Of a stretch of 64,000 nucleotides of DNA, positions 1-9,946 are shown piece after piece. Made by a program: the position numbers and the translations under genes. Position 1 is the stretch's first letter. Each line of letters opens with the position of its first letter. Under the pieces are notes generated by a model. The model saw only the letters and a program-made list of their open reading frames with translations. It did no database searches and had not been told where the DNA came from. This stretch comes from Jaminaea rosea (taxonomy: Eukaryota > Basidiomycota > Exobasidiomycetes > Microstromatales): positions 372,001 through 436,000 of the forward strand of contig NW_020289990.1 of assembly GCF_003144245.1 (NCBI RefSeq). The letters are read 5' to 3'.

Positions 1-576
1 GGTCGAGGGTGTATCTGGGCGAGCCAAGCACGGCTGGTCAGCATTCAGACGACTCTCATCCCCGGCAATCGCATGCTACTCACTGTGGCTTGGCGTCGTC
101 GAGATTCTTTGCCGCAGCCCATTCTCGCCTGCCTACCGCTCTGCTGAGCTTCTTCGCAAAGGTCTGTGTGGCGTCCGAACGGAGAGTTGGGTCAGATCAG
201 CATATACTGCAGGCTGGAGATGCTCTTCGGTTCGCGGCGCACCTTATGATCCCTAAGCGAACGGAGGATGGGCTCGTGTGCAAGGTATTGGATATCCTTG
301 GCATAGTAGAAGGACGCAGGTGCAGTTGACCCCTTATTGGCTCTCTTGACATGTCGAGGCTGCTGAGGGTGGATGCCCTTGAGGATGCAGAGGCGACGGA
401 AGTCTGAGAGCGAGACTTGAAGCTTCTTAAGGGCTGCGGGCAGGAGGGTTGTGGAAATCAGTGAGTCAGCATTGCTCACTACATGACATATTCTAGCGGA
501 TCTCCCTCTCACCTTGGTTGCGGGTCACGAAGTTCTTGGCGGCACCAGACTCTCCACGCTTCTTGAGACGAGCCAT
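1..576 (-). CDS. NOP7: NOP7/PES1 pescadillo homologue, 5' part only
   Basis: Encodes the start of pescadillo, which with Erb1 and Ytm1 forms the nucleolar PeBoW complex needed for 27S pre-rRNA processing and 60S subunit formation. Exons read 576-513, 433-243, 163-84 and 14-1; all junctions are GT-AG and keep frame, and the gene runs off the left edge. The first 116 residues carry the family signature: a basic start ([20 protein letters not shown]), then [39 protein letters not shown] and a [12 protein letters not shown] block. The BRCT domain lies outside the window. The ATG at 576 is chosen because the protein matches the family from residue 1. It is divergent from the dioxygenase gene. Confidence 0.93.
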
Positions 577-969
577 TGCTGCAGCGAGAGGGTGATAGTG
601 ATGTTGGTGGTAATGGCCAGGCGACGCCTGAACCAAGCCTCGTTTCCGCTCGAAATGTTCAATTCAACTCTCACCCGCTCCGAGGGACAAAACTTTGAGT
701 CGGCCTAGTGCTGACGTAAGCGAGAGCGAGCGCTTCCGCCTGGACGAGATCCGTGCCTGAGAGTCGCGTGCGTGTGACCCGACGAGAATTGACTTGCCGT
801 GAATTCCTTGGCGGCCCGCACGAAAGGGCGCCGGTGAACCCTGATTCCGTCGCGATTGCAAAGCCTTGCTGCGTCACCAGGGGATGGAGTCAAAGGAGGG
901 TGGGGCTCCTCAAATGGACGCTGTCCTGCTTGCCACTCTCATCAACCATCCAACGCGCCGGCCATAGCC
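577..969. other. NOP7/dioxygenase divergent intergenic region
   Basis: A 393-base gap between two divergent start codons. It must hold both promoters. I see no ORF with coding character, no repeat and no exact copy of the GGCGGACTG promoter word found elsewhere in the window. Confidence 0.6.
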
Positions 970-2316
970 ATGAGACTATGTACCTTGACCGCAGCCAGCG
1001 CCATCGTGGCTGGTCTTGCCTTGGGTGAGTGGCGAGCAATGCAGCTCAAAATGCTCTCATTATTTAAACAGCTCAACAACGATCGCACTCGCAGCCCACG
1101 GCCCATCGACCCGTGAAGAGGTCGAGGCATTTCATGCTCGCCAGGCATCAGCCTATCACTGCGCCCCCGCCGTCGCTGCCCTGACAGCGCAGCGCAAGCG
1201 CAATTGGGCACAAAAGGTCTTGGGCGGTGCACCCCTCGCCATGAAGCAGTACTTCGTCGACAGCGGCACCAAGGAATCGGAGCAAGGCAAGCAGATCATG
1301 GCATGTGACCCGGTGCAAGAGACGAGCATACGCAACTCGACTTGTGTGTTGGCGCCAGAGACGACCGAGGGTCCCTACTACCACTCGGAGGGCCACCCTA
1401 TCCGCTCTAACATGGCAGAGAATCAGCTCGGTCTGCTCTTCCTCATGAACGTCGGCGTCATCGATGTCGAGACGTGTGAACCGGTGCCCAACGTCCTCGT
1501 CGACCTGTGGATGGCCAACGCGACGGGATATTACGCCGGTCATCCAAGCCCAAAGAAGGGTCTAGAGAATGAGGTGCCCGCTCAGACGGGAAAGCGCAAG
1601 GGACTCCTCTCGGCGTATCCTCGAGATGAGGGACCCGTTGGAAAGGAGACGTGGCTGAGGGGAGCTCTTCCGACCGATCAGAACGGCGTCACCGAGTTCA
1701 CGTCCGTCTTCCCTGGCTACTATACAGGCCGAGCAACGCACGTTCACGTCAAGGTGCATCCAGAATGGACAGCGTTGCCCAACGGTACCTTTACAAGCGG
1801 CAGGCTAGTGCACACGGTGAGTGCGGAGAGGGCAGATGAGATTCAAAGCGGAGGAGGGGGAGACTGACTTCTGAATCTCATCATCGATTGTGCAGGGCCA
1901 ATTCTTCGTTGATGACGACCTCAATCAGCAGATCGACAAGCTGCAGCCGTACAACGAAAATCCGCTCCTTCGCCCAGGCAAGGGCGGCCGCACACGCAAC
2001 TGGGACGACTCTCTACAGATCTTCCAGACCTCGTAAGTAGACGGCGGCGCGAAATAAAAGCCGCGAGGGCACATCTGACCTCAGTCCACCCCTCGTCACT
2101 CGCTCTCACAGCTTCGACAACGGGTATATGCCCATGTTCGACATCGAGTTCCTCGGCGGTGTCCTACAGCAAGGATTGATTGGCTACGTCACCATGGGTG
2201 TCAACATGAGTGCTAGCTACGAGGGCGTGTGGTCGCCAGAGAGTGGGCGAGGTGGTGCGGTCAAGCAGGTGCCCGTGGAGGAGCTCAAAGACAACAGGAG
2301 CAAGACGGAGCTGTAA
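970..2316 (+). CDS. secreted intradiol ring-cleavage dioxygenase-like protein
   Basis: Predicted extracellular member of the intradiol dioxygenase family, non-haem Fe(III) enzymes that cleave catechol-type rings. Exons 970-1024, 1095-1816, 1896-2032 and 2112-2316 give 372 residues. The first intron acceptor is set at 1094 because it alone joins a signal peptide (MRLCTLTAASAIVAGLALA) in frame to the mature protein; an AG 20 bases earlier breaks frame. Seen in the protein: TTEGPYY entry motif, Tyr at about 164-165 in ATGYYAG, and PGYYTGRATHVHVK at about 226-239, which supplies the second Tyr (227/228) and the two His ligands (234, 236). The substrate cannot be told; no other aromatic-degradation gene is nearby. 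Confidence 0.88.
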
Positions 2317-2507
2317 TCGACCAAAGTAATGACATGCAAACGTTGAATTCGTCATCAAGAGTCTCGAAGCGTTGATTGCGTGAGAAACAGCAGCGACGCT
2401 CATCGCAAAGAAGGTTCAAAGAATGTACAAAGGCGGATGAATGTACAGACAGCGGAGAACGTCGCACGGGTAACGAAGCCGGACAATTGCCATTCAGAGG
2501 TCGGCCC

Positions 2508-3437
2508 TCACTTCTTTGACTTCTTCTTCTTGTCCTTGTCCGCCTCTCCTTTCCTCTTTTTACCACTCGCAGAGACCGTCGACTCATCTGCGGCTGCGGC
2601 AGCTGCTTTAGCAGGCGTAGCGGGTGACGCTTGCTCAGCCTCGAGAGTCGCCTTTGACTTGCGACCGGGCTTCTTCTTTGTCTTCTCTTTGCTCACCGCA
2701 TCTGCCAAAAGCTGCGCCTCGGCCGTCGTGGCATCACCAGCCTCTTCGTCGTCATTGTCTTCGTCCGCAAGCTCATCGGCTTCACCGCCCGCTGCCGCTG
2801 CACCAGCATTGCCCTCTCGGGTTTCCTTCTCCTCCTTCCACTTCCTCATCTCCTCGTCGGTGTTGTCCTGGTAAATCTTCTTGTCCGCCTCTGGCAGAGC
2901 CTTCCAAGCCTCGGATACCTTGCCCAGGAGCTCGCCGTAAGGCAGGTCAGGGTGCCTCTTGCGCATGTCGCCTCGCACTTCGTTCTGGAAGACTAGATAG
3001 GCAGAGGGCGGGCGCTTGGGCGCATTAGGGTCGGCTGCTTTGCGAGCCATCTTCTTAGCGCGCTTGCTCATCTTCTTCTTTTCAGCTGGCGAGAGGCCGT
3101 CATCGCTGTCTTGGTTGGCAGGCGCGCTCTTTGACGATGCACCAGCGGCCATGGGTGATCCGTTGGGCAAGTTGGGACGAGAGATGGCGCGGCTAAGGGC
3201 TTCGACGTGATGAGAGGCATCACGAAGCTGGTTCGACAGGCGTTGCAGTGACTCAAAGGCCTGCGAAGGGAACGAGTGTGAGATGAGACAGCATCAGCGA
3301 CGTGATGCGACGCGACTCGACGCGACCGAGTGGCAGCGACTACACACCTGAGAACGGGCGGCCTGGACCTCTGGTGACTCAAAGAGCCCTCCGGTAGGCC
3401 ACTGCTGAGTGGATGGAAAACCGAATGAGCCGTCCAT
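2508..3437 (-). CDS. HMG-box chromatin protein
   Basis: A 280-residue protein with one HMG box at about residues 108-176 (DPNAPKRPPSAYLVFQ to MRKWKEE), the DNA-bending fold of NHP6/HMGB proteins. Exons 3437-3348 and 3260-2508. The first 100 residues have a short Gly/Pro-rich start, then a helical segment (AFESLQRLSNQLRD) and a Lys-rich linker. After the box come an acidic stretch and a basic tail ending in KKKKSKK, probably a nuclear localisation signal. It is longer than NHP6 (about 90 residues) because of these extensions, so it is closer to the larger fungal HMG-box proteins; the specific orthologue is not decided. Divergent from RLP24. Confidence 0.85.
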
Positions 3438-3549
3438 AATCGAGCGGACTGCTTGCGGTGTTGGGTTGATGGTTGGGAACGCGAGATGCGATAGAGCGGG
3501 CGGGCGTGCGGATGGCGGATGCATTCGAGTTCGCGGCGGGCAGACCAGC

Positions 3550-3558
3550 CAGTCCGCC
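3550..3558 (-). promoter_or_regulatory. GGCGGACTG promoter word, HMG/RLP24 promoter
   Basis: Exact copy of the recurrent 9-base word on the minus strand (CAGTCCGCC as written), 113 bases before the HMG-box start codon and 175 before RLP24. Function is inferred only from its recurrence in promoters of this window. Confidence 0.5.
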
Positions 3559-3733
3559 TTGGCTCTCGCGACTGGTCGCTCATCTCTGTCCGTCCCCTCC
3601 TCGTGGTGCGTGGCGAAGTTTTGTCGTGGGCGGGCTGGGCGGCGAGCCTCTCTTCCGCCTGAGGCATCCATCCAATCCTCTCCCTCTCCCTCGCCATCAC
3701 TATCATCCTCGGCCCCCTCAAAACGGCGCCGGC

Positions 3734-4378
3734 ATGCAGATCACTCGCTGCTACTTCTGCTCGTCGCCATGCTATCCGGGGCATGGCATCATGTTTGTGC
3801 GCAACGACAGCAAGACGTTCCGCTTCTGCAAGTCGAAATGCCACAAGAACTTCAAGATGAAGCGTAACCCGAGAAAGGTCCGATGGACAAAGGCCTTCAG
3901 AAAGGCAGCGGGCAAGGAGATGACCCTCGACTCTACTCTCGAATTTGAGAAGCGCCGCAACGTGCCAGTCAGGTACGACCGAGAGCTGGTACGAAAGACA
4001 ATTGAGGCCATGGCTCGCATTCAAGAGATCAAGACGAGGAGGGAAGCGGCATTCTACAAGGCAAGGATGCTCAAGGCATCTGGCGGCAAGGTGGCCCAGA
4101 AGCAGAGGGACAGGCTGGCCGTTCACAAGAATGCTCATCTCAAGGCAGCATTGGGCAAGGAGAAGGAGAGGGCCATGGCTCGCGAGGGCAGAGTGCAGGA
4201 GAGGAGGGAGAGGATCAGGGTCAGGGATGCACAGAGCGCAAAGAAGTCGAACCTCGTACCGGGAGAGGGTACTTCAATGTGCGTCTGCGCGCTCCAAAAA
4301 CAGCGATCGAGATCATGAAGAGTGAACTGACCCTTCCATTCGTCTCTCCCTTGTGCTCGCAGGGGCATGGATATGTGA
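3734..4378 (+). CDS. RLP24: RLP24, 60S ribosome assembly factor (eL24-like)
   Basis: RLP24 is a placeholder for ribosomal protein eL24 on pre-60S particles; it is removed in the cytoplasm by the AAA-ATPase Afg2/Drg1. Exons 3734-4278 and 4363-4378 give 186 residues. The N-terminal zinc ribbon has Cys6, Cys9, Cys32 and Cys36 (CYFC, FCKSKC), followed by [21 protein letters not shown]. The region [16 protein letters not shown] separates RLP24 from true eL24. The C-terminal half is Arg/Lys-rich and helical. The last exon codes only for MGMDM with its stop after a spliced AT|G codon. Convergent with the uL23m gene. Confidence 0.93.
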
Positions 4379-4588
4379 GCACAGCTGCTACTAGTCCTCT
4401 ATTCCCGCCACTTGGCCAGGCTGGGGCCCTATCAAGTGGTAGCGTCTGGACCCTCCGGCCACCCCTATTCATGTCACGTCTATACACTCGCTTCAATACA
4501 TCTCGATCACAGACACGCGACATGAGTTCACACTGGCTTGGCTCTGCAATGGAAAGCCCGCTTCGATTGATGCTATGCTGTGCTGTGC

Positions 4589-6229
4589 TCACGCCTGCTC
4601 CCCCGTCTTGCTCGCCGCTTCTGCCTCCTGCCTCAATGCCGCCGCCTTCTCATCGATCTCCCTCTGCCTCTGCTTACGCTTGTCTCCAATCAGCTTCAAG
4701 ATCGAGCCATGTTTCTTGGTCTGCATGGTATTGTTGGGGTTGGGTGACAGCCTGGGCGTCGTCGCTGCCTTGTTGTCCTCCGGGTCGACTGCGACCAGCT
4801 CGCCCTCACCTGCCTGATCGCGCTGCAACCTCTCTTCGCGCAATCTTTGCGCCTCAAGACGCTGCGCTGAGGGCGCGATCTTCTTGCCCCTCCATCGCCT
4901 GATACCCTTAGCCTTGAGCGTCGCTGCTGCGCGCTGCTGCTCGAGGAATGCGCCGCCAAAGATTTCTTTGCGCTTTGCTGCTGGGATCTCTGGCCAAATG
5001 AATGGCTCGAGGAGACCGACTTCAACCTTTTTGAAGGTGCGACCCTTGCCCGTGGCGATTTGCTGGCCGTAGTTGGTTCCCGTAAGAGGGGAGCGATAAA
5101 TCATGGATCGGATCCAGGTGGTGCGCAGCCCGTAGACGGCCAAGAGGTACGATTTGACGGTGTGCTTGTGGACGTTGAGAGGGACGCGGAAGGTTGCCTT
5201 CCAAGGATCGTAGGGCTTACCAGCAGGCGTAGTGTTGCGAACGAGTTTGATGAGGATGTTGGGCAAGAAGACGAGGTTGCCCGCACGCTGCGGCTCAGCA
5301 AACCATCGCGGCATCGTTGAGTCGAGTACAGTGGAGTAGGGTGAGTCGTCGATAAAGAGTGTGGATCGATCACGTTGCTCCCACGCATCTCGCTCTGCGG
5401 CTTCACGCTCTGCAGAGGACATGGAGATCCAATCTTGCCAAGCCTGCTCCTCGTCAAATTCGTTGAGTTCCGCCAGAGCAGCAACATCCTCGGGATTTGA
5501 TGTCCTTGCAACGAGTTCCCTGCGACGTTGAGCTTGCAGACTGTCTGCGGCGAGGGGAAAGCCAGCCGAGTAGCCGGCGCGCCATCCCAACTTGCGGAGG
5601 CATGTGAAGCGACATTCGAGGCTAGCATTCTTGCGAGCCTCTGCGTCGATGCTCTTCCACACGTCCTTCAAAATGAAGTCCTCCTGGTCCTCGAGAGGCA
5701 ATATGGCAAAGTCAACGTCATCTTCGCGGCGCTGCATGATGCGCTCGTGAAGCCACTGGGAGACCGACGTCGGTGAAGAAGATGAGGACGCTGCTTCATC
5801 CATGTCTTCGGGCAGTCTCGATGGCAACCATCTCCTTGACCTCACTGAGCGGAAGGCACGCGCCGTCTCGTACTCGGTATTGAGCCAACCGGGGAGAGAT
5901 TGCTCTGCATTGTCCGACTCGAGGGCGACGACGAGGGAGCCTGCATCTTCGCGACTGAGCCAGTTCCAAGCGAGGAGATGGCGAGCCTTTCCTACGCGGG
6001 TGAGGCTGTGTTGGACGACATTGGTGGTTGGATGACGAGTGCGACGATTCGAAGGTTGGTAGGCAGGCGCAGCGTCGCTACTCGGAAAAGGAGGAGGCGT
6101 CGCGGTGGACTGTTGCGTCGTTGCTGGTCTAGCGCACTTTGATGATGTAGTGATGGTGCGTGTGGCAGACTGTGTTGACCGCACAGTCAGACGAGCCAAA
6201 GCCCTCGTCGTGGTTGCGATGGACCTCAT
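4589..6229 (-). CDS. MRP20: mitochondrial large-subunit ribosomal protein uL23m (MRP20)
   Basis: A single-exon gene of 546 residues. The uL23 domain lies at about residues 320-410 (FLPNILIKLVRN, then TFRVPLNVHKHTVKSYL and VYGLRTTWIRSMIY), which binds 23S-type rRNA near the tunnel exit. The start at 6229 gives a classic mitochondrial presequence, rich in Arg, Ser and Thr with no acidic residue in the first 40; the open frame continues 52 codons upstream but that part is not presequence-like. Oddly, about 280 residues separate the presequence from the uL23 domain, and a coiled, Arg-rich tail of about 130 residues follows. Yeast Mrp20 is only about 260 residues, so both extensions are lineage-specific or adapted to a mitochondrial ribosome contact. 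Confidence 0.85.
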   Translation of the reverse strand: MRSIATTTRALARLTVRSTQSATRTITTSSKCARPATTQQSTATPPPFPSSDAAPAYQPSNRRTRHPTTNVVQHSLTRVGKARHLLAWNWLSREDAGSLVVALESDNAEQSLPGWLNTEYETARAFRSVRSRRWLPSRLPEDMDEAASSSSSPTSVSQWLHERIMQRREDDVDFAILPLEDQEDFILKDVWKSIDAEARKNASLECRFTCLRKLGWRAGYSAGFPLAADSLQAQRRRELVARTSNPEDVAALAELNEFDEEQAWQDWISMSSAEREAAERDAWEQRDRSTLFIDDSPYSTVLDSTMPRWFAEPQRAGNLVFLPNILIKLVRNTTPAGKPYDPWKATFRVPLNVHKHTVKSYLLAVYGLRTTWIRSMIYRSPLTGTNYGQQIATGKGRTFKKVEVGLLEPFIWPEIPAAKRKEIFGGAFLEQQRAAATLKAKGIRRWRGKKIAPSAQRLEAQRLREERLQRDQAGEGELVAVDPEDNKAATTPRLSPNPNNTMQTKKHGSILKLIGDKRKQRQREIDEKAAALRQEAEAASKTGEQA

Positions 6230-6341
6230 GGCTGGATGATGATGGCGAGGAGTTAGAAGATGTGCCCTGTCGTGCCCTGCCGTGCCCTTGTGTGCCTTGC
6301 TGCCCTTTTCTCTGACGACGGAGTGCGAGGCAGGCTCGGGG

Positions 6342-6350
6342 GGCGGACTG
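6342..6350 (+). promoter_or_regulatory. GGCGGACTG promoter word, MRP20/VTC1 promoter
   Basis: Exact copy of the recurrent word, 113 bases before the MRP20 start and 169 before the VTC1 start, in a 289-base divergent promoter. Confidence 0.5.
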
Positions 6351-6518
6351 CGCGGCTCAACTCGACTCGTTGAGAAGTCAAGCAACCGTCGTCGATCACG
6401 CTCGCTCGCTCACATGCACGACGCTGTCCGCCCGCCGGCTCTCGAGCCACGTTCGCAGCCCACTACGATAACTCGCCGACGTTACCAACCATCACCCATT
6501 CTCACCTCTCACAGTTCC

Positions 6519-7370
6519 ATGCCAACTCCCCGTGAAGCTTCCTCTCACCTTGCGAACAACGGCGGCCGCACCTTTTCCGCCTCCCGTCGCTCAACAATGA
6601 TGACGCTCAACTCCATCTTCGGCTGGAACAGCGGCGACGACGACCGCAACGGCGAGCGAGAGCCGCTACTCCAAGATGAAGCTGCCACGAGCAGCAATGC
6701 AGGTGCTAGCACATCTTATGGAGCCACTTCGTCTAATCCAAGATTCGTGGTACCGAAGCCACCCAAGGTCAAGACCCCTGTTCGAGTAGAAGCAAAGGTC
6801 TGGCTTGCCAACGAGCGAACATGGATCTCGTGGCTCCACGTCTCGCTCCTCATTGGATCCTTTTCCCTCGCACTCTTCAACTCGTCCAGCTTCTTTTCGC
6901 ATCATCACCCGTGAGTGCATCATCGTGCAACCCAATCCGCAGATTGGCAGACCAATGTTGACCGATCCCTTGTTTCCCCTCCTTGACAGCGACCTCCCGG
7001 AAGACCCGACTAGCCCCAAGCATCCAAAGAAGAACAGAGCACTCGAACCAAGGTCAGTCTGCGATGCGTGACGATGAGCAGCTGGACAAACGGTCGTGCG
7101 GCTGCTCTTACTCATTCCGCATTCCTCATCCTCGTCCTTCTCTCTCGCAGCACGATCAAGACCTTCGGCATCATCTACGCAGGCATCGCCATCCTCACCC
7201 TCGCCTGGGGGCTGGGCAACTACCTCCGCCGACTTCACCTCATCAAGACAAAGTATGCTGGCAGCTTCGACGATCTGGTTGGCCCACCTTTGATCTGTGC
7301 AGCACTCTTCATCGCCGTCCTCCTCAACTTCATTGTCCGAGTTCAGCAGCACAACCTCGAGGTACCGTGA
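6519..7370 (+). CDS. VTC1: VTC1-like vacuolar transporter chaperone subunit (DUF202)
   Basis: VTC1 is the small membrane subunit of the complex that makes polyphosphate from ATP and moves it into the vacuole. Exons 6519-6910, 6990-7052 and 7151-7370 give 224 residues. The conserved entry motif is PVRVEAKVWLANERTWISWL, followed by a membrane helix; the last exon holds two more helices (TFGIIYAGIAILTLAWGLG and GPPLICAALFIAVLLNFIV). This matches yeast Vtc1, with an extra N-terminal Ser/Thr-rich cytosolic region of about 90 residues. No SPX or polymerase domain is present, so this is the accessory subunit rather than VTC2-4. An earlier in-frame ATG exists but is less plausible. Convergent with FEX. 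Confidence 0.85.
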
Positions 7371-7434
7371 ACCAAGAAGGAATCGGATGTTGGAATGGTA
7401 TCGAGATGTCTAATCAATCTACACGCAACAATTG

Positions 7435-8771
7435 CTATGAATATCCAATGAGTCCACTACAGCTCCCTTCCATACCTCCTCCGCTCCACCAAGGCGCTCC
7501 GATGACGATGACGCAGATGGCCATGCCCACCGCGTAGCTCCCCACTGCGTAGCTGACGGCTCTCCTGTGCGGTCGGAGGTTGCGCAACTCGACTGCGAAG
7601 GTGGAGATTGTGCTCAAGCAGCCACAGAAGCCCTCTTGAAGTCCGTAGAGGACTTGACATGACACGACGGTGTGAGCCGCGGGAAGCTGACCGCGCTGCC
7701 CGTAGTGTTGGGCGTCGAAAAGGCCTGCAAGAACCAGCGTCGCGATGATGTTTGCGGCAAAGGTACCGAGTGGCCAGTAGGGGGCGCGCTTGGAAAGGCG
7801 ATTCGAGTTGAGGGGCGAGAGAAGCCATCGCAAGATGGCGCCTGGAGGTGCAAATGTGATGGCGAAAGTCGTGGGGCGAAAGTTGCGCCGTGTTTCGAGA
7901 CCGGCGAGGAGGGCTGCTCCGGCCCAGAAGCCTACACCGAGGACAAGAAAGACGAGCAAGTCTGTCGTGGGGGTGAGGCGCGTGGATGATGCATGGCCAG
8001 CATTGCCGCTCCGCCGCCTTGTTAGTCGAGATGTGAGGGCACGAGCTGGCAGTACGCCTGCCAATGCCTTACCAGCAGCGAGGGCTGCGAGAGAGATTCC
8101 CAACGTGGCCGCCGTCTGGGTGAGCGCGTCCATGACATTGTGCAAGCCGTGACGCCTGAAGTGATGCTGGTTCGAGTAGGCTTGAAAGACTTGCAATATC
8201 CATGTTGAGAAGGTCGTGACGCTTCCGCAGTATCCGGTGCCCAAAGCAATGAAGATGGGTGGATACCACGCCTCGAGGGCCTCCTTGTTGGCTACGGTCC
8301 AACCCCTGCGAGCGGGCAGGAATGAGAAGGGCTTCAGTACATACTAGGATGCGTGGATGGATATCGCCGCGCTCACATTACGAGACAGCCGACTGCCTGA
8401 GCCCAAATGACTGGCTGTATACTACGTCCATCATATGTATTGAGTGCTATGAGACCCTCGCGAGTCAGGGTTCCCCAGATAGCTGCATTTGTTAGGAGGC
8501 CCAGGATAGCGAGAAGTCGTAGCGTACGATGGAGCTTTGAAGGCGGCTGGCCACTTTGCGTACCTTGCGAAGTAGCTTGCTCTGTCTTGCCATCATCTCC
8601 AGCCGCTTCCTCATCCGCTGTCAAGCCAGGGAACTCATTTTGGCGTCCCTCCTCGGTGGGAGTGGTTTGATCCCCCTGTGCTGATGGCGAGGGGCGATCG
8701 TCGTGGCGAGGGACATCGGACGAGGTCAGAGATGGGCGCCGATGCCGGTCGTGTTCTGATGCTGATGACAT
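7435..8771 (-). CDS. FEX1: FEX fluoride export protein (fused double CrcB)
   Basis: FEX proteins are plasma-membrane fluoride channels that keep cytosolic fluoride low. Exons 8771-8377 and 8305-7435 give 421 residues. The two CrcB halves are fused as in eukaryotes: the first contains TNAAIWGTL and GTGYCGSVTTFSTW, the second AANIIATL and GLQEGFCGCLSTISTF; the paired Asn and Phe/Ser/Thr elements line the fluoride path in the family. About 100 disordered polar residues precede the first helix. The start is the ATG at 8771; the open frame goes further upstream but has no earlier ATG. Confidence 0.9.
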
Positions 8772-9260
8772 CGGGTTGAGTGATAGGCCCTCCGAGGGGC
8801 TGCTGGATGTGGCGAGGGATGGTTGAGCAAGATGTCGAAAATCCGCCTCGAGACGCACGGCGGACTGCAACACCTCCGCCTCGATGCATCCGGCTCCACT
8901 CCGAGCAGATCAACACGTCCAACTCATCAGCGAGCGGAGACGTCGTTGACTAATGATGATGATGACAGTGAGAGAATCAGAGAGCAGAAAATGGCCGCGG
9001 GTACAGAATACTATTTGATCACAAGTGATGGCCTGCACATGAGCCCCTCGGTCGGCCGGACGAGCGAGGCATCCCTTGGCAGCATAGCAAGCACAACGCA
9101 CACAATCGAATTGACTGTACAGCATAGATTCAGGAGCATGAGAGGAGAAGAGAGCAACTTCTCGAGTCACCTGCGATAGCGACCGCTGCACCGAGCCGTT
9201 GGACATTCGCATATGATCGCCGGATCCGAGGGCGTCCTGCCTTCCCAACTCTCTCTGACT
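8772..9260. other. intergenic, FEX promoter side
   Basis: A 489-base gap between two minus-strand genes. It holds the FEX promoter with one GGCGGACTG word and presumably the 3' end of the 74-residue gene. No coding signal was recognised. Confidence 0.6.
8859..8867 (+). promoter_or_regulatory. GGCGGACTG promoter word, FEX promoter
   Basis: Exact copy of the recurrent word 88 bases upstream of the FEX start codon, in the orientation opposite to the gene. Confidence 0.5.
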
Positions 9261-9666
9261 CTACTCATTGAGCTTGGCGCTGGCGGCCTTGAGCTCGTCG
9301 CTGCTCTTGGGCTTCTCGAGCTTCGATGCCATCTCGTCGTCAGGGATGAAAGGGCCTGGCTTGCCCGTAGCATCTTGACCTCCCTTGCCCGTCAGAGCAG
9401 GGTCCGTCGAGGGATCGTTGGCTGTAAGGGGAGGGAGGAGATAGCAGAGTCAGCAGGCAGTCGTAGGTGAGATGAATGACAGCTCCTCCCTGCAGTAGGA
9501 TCTGCAACCTCGCGATCGTCGATACGCACTCGTAGCCGGATGAGGCCTACGGACGACGAGGGAGCTGGGTCAGCTACGGTATCTGTGTGCGCCCGGACCA
9601 TCTTCTCCGCCCTGCTCACTGAATAGAGAACTGCTGCTCGTCTTTGTTGCCGGCGTTGTCAGACAT
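9261..9666 (-). CDS. small hydrophilic protein, 74 residues, function unknown
   Basis: Three exons, 9666-9620, 9546-9530 (only 17 bases) and 9421-9261, give a 74-residue protein without Cys, Trp or membrane segment. It begins MSDNAGNKDEQQFSIQ and ends in a charged helix (DDEMASKLEKPKSSDELKA). All junctions are GT-AG and keep frame, and the tiny second exon supplies PHPAT. It is too short and too split to show up as a long open frame, so automated annotation may miss it. I do not recognise the family. The composition is that of a disordered, hydrophilin-like protein. Divergent from the gene starting at 9947. Confidence 0.6.
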
Positions 9667-9878
9667 TTCGGGCAATTGGTAATGTAGTGTGGTGGTTGGT
9701 GTAGTGGATGGCAAGATGATGCTTGAAGGGTGCGAGCTAGGCATGCGTGCTCAGTCGGGCAAGTCGACGTAGAGTTGGCTCGAGCGCTGAGCATGACGTC
9801 GAGATTGCCTTGCAGGGCCACGCGAGCCAGTCCGTCCTCGTTCACGCCCATCAAACACGTCCCAGACTTCAATTCAAG

Positions 9879-9887
9879 GGCGGACTG
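9879..9887 (+). promoter_or_regulatory. GGCGGACTG promoter word, 9666/9947 divergent promoter
   Basis: Exact copy of the recurrent word, 60 bases before the ATG at 9947. A one-mismatch copy in the opposite orientation (CAGTCCGTC) lies about 45 bases upstream at 9828-9836. Confidence 0.5.
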
Positions 9888-9946
9888 AGCGAGCGCCCTG
9901 CCTTCACACAATACGCTGCATTACATCTATTCGGAGCGTGGCAGGG

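Noticed and set aside
8771-8873. A longer N-terminus for FEX
   Set aside because: The open frame extends upstream of the ATG at 8771, but the codon at 8873 is GTG and no earlier ATG is in frame.
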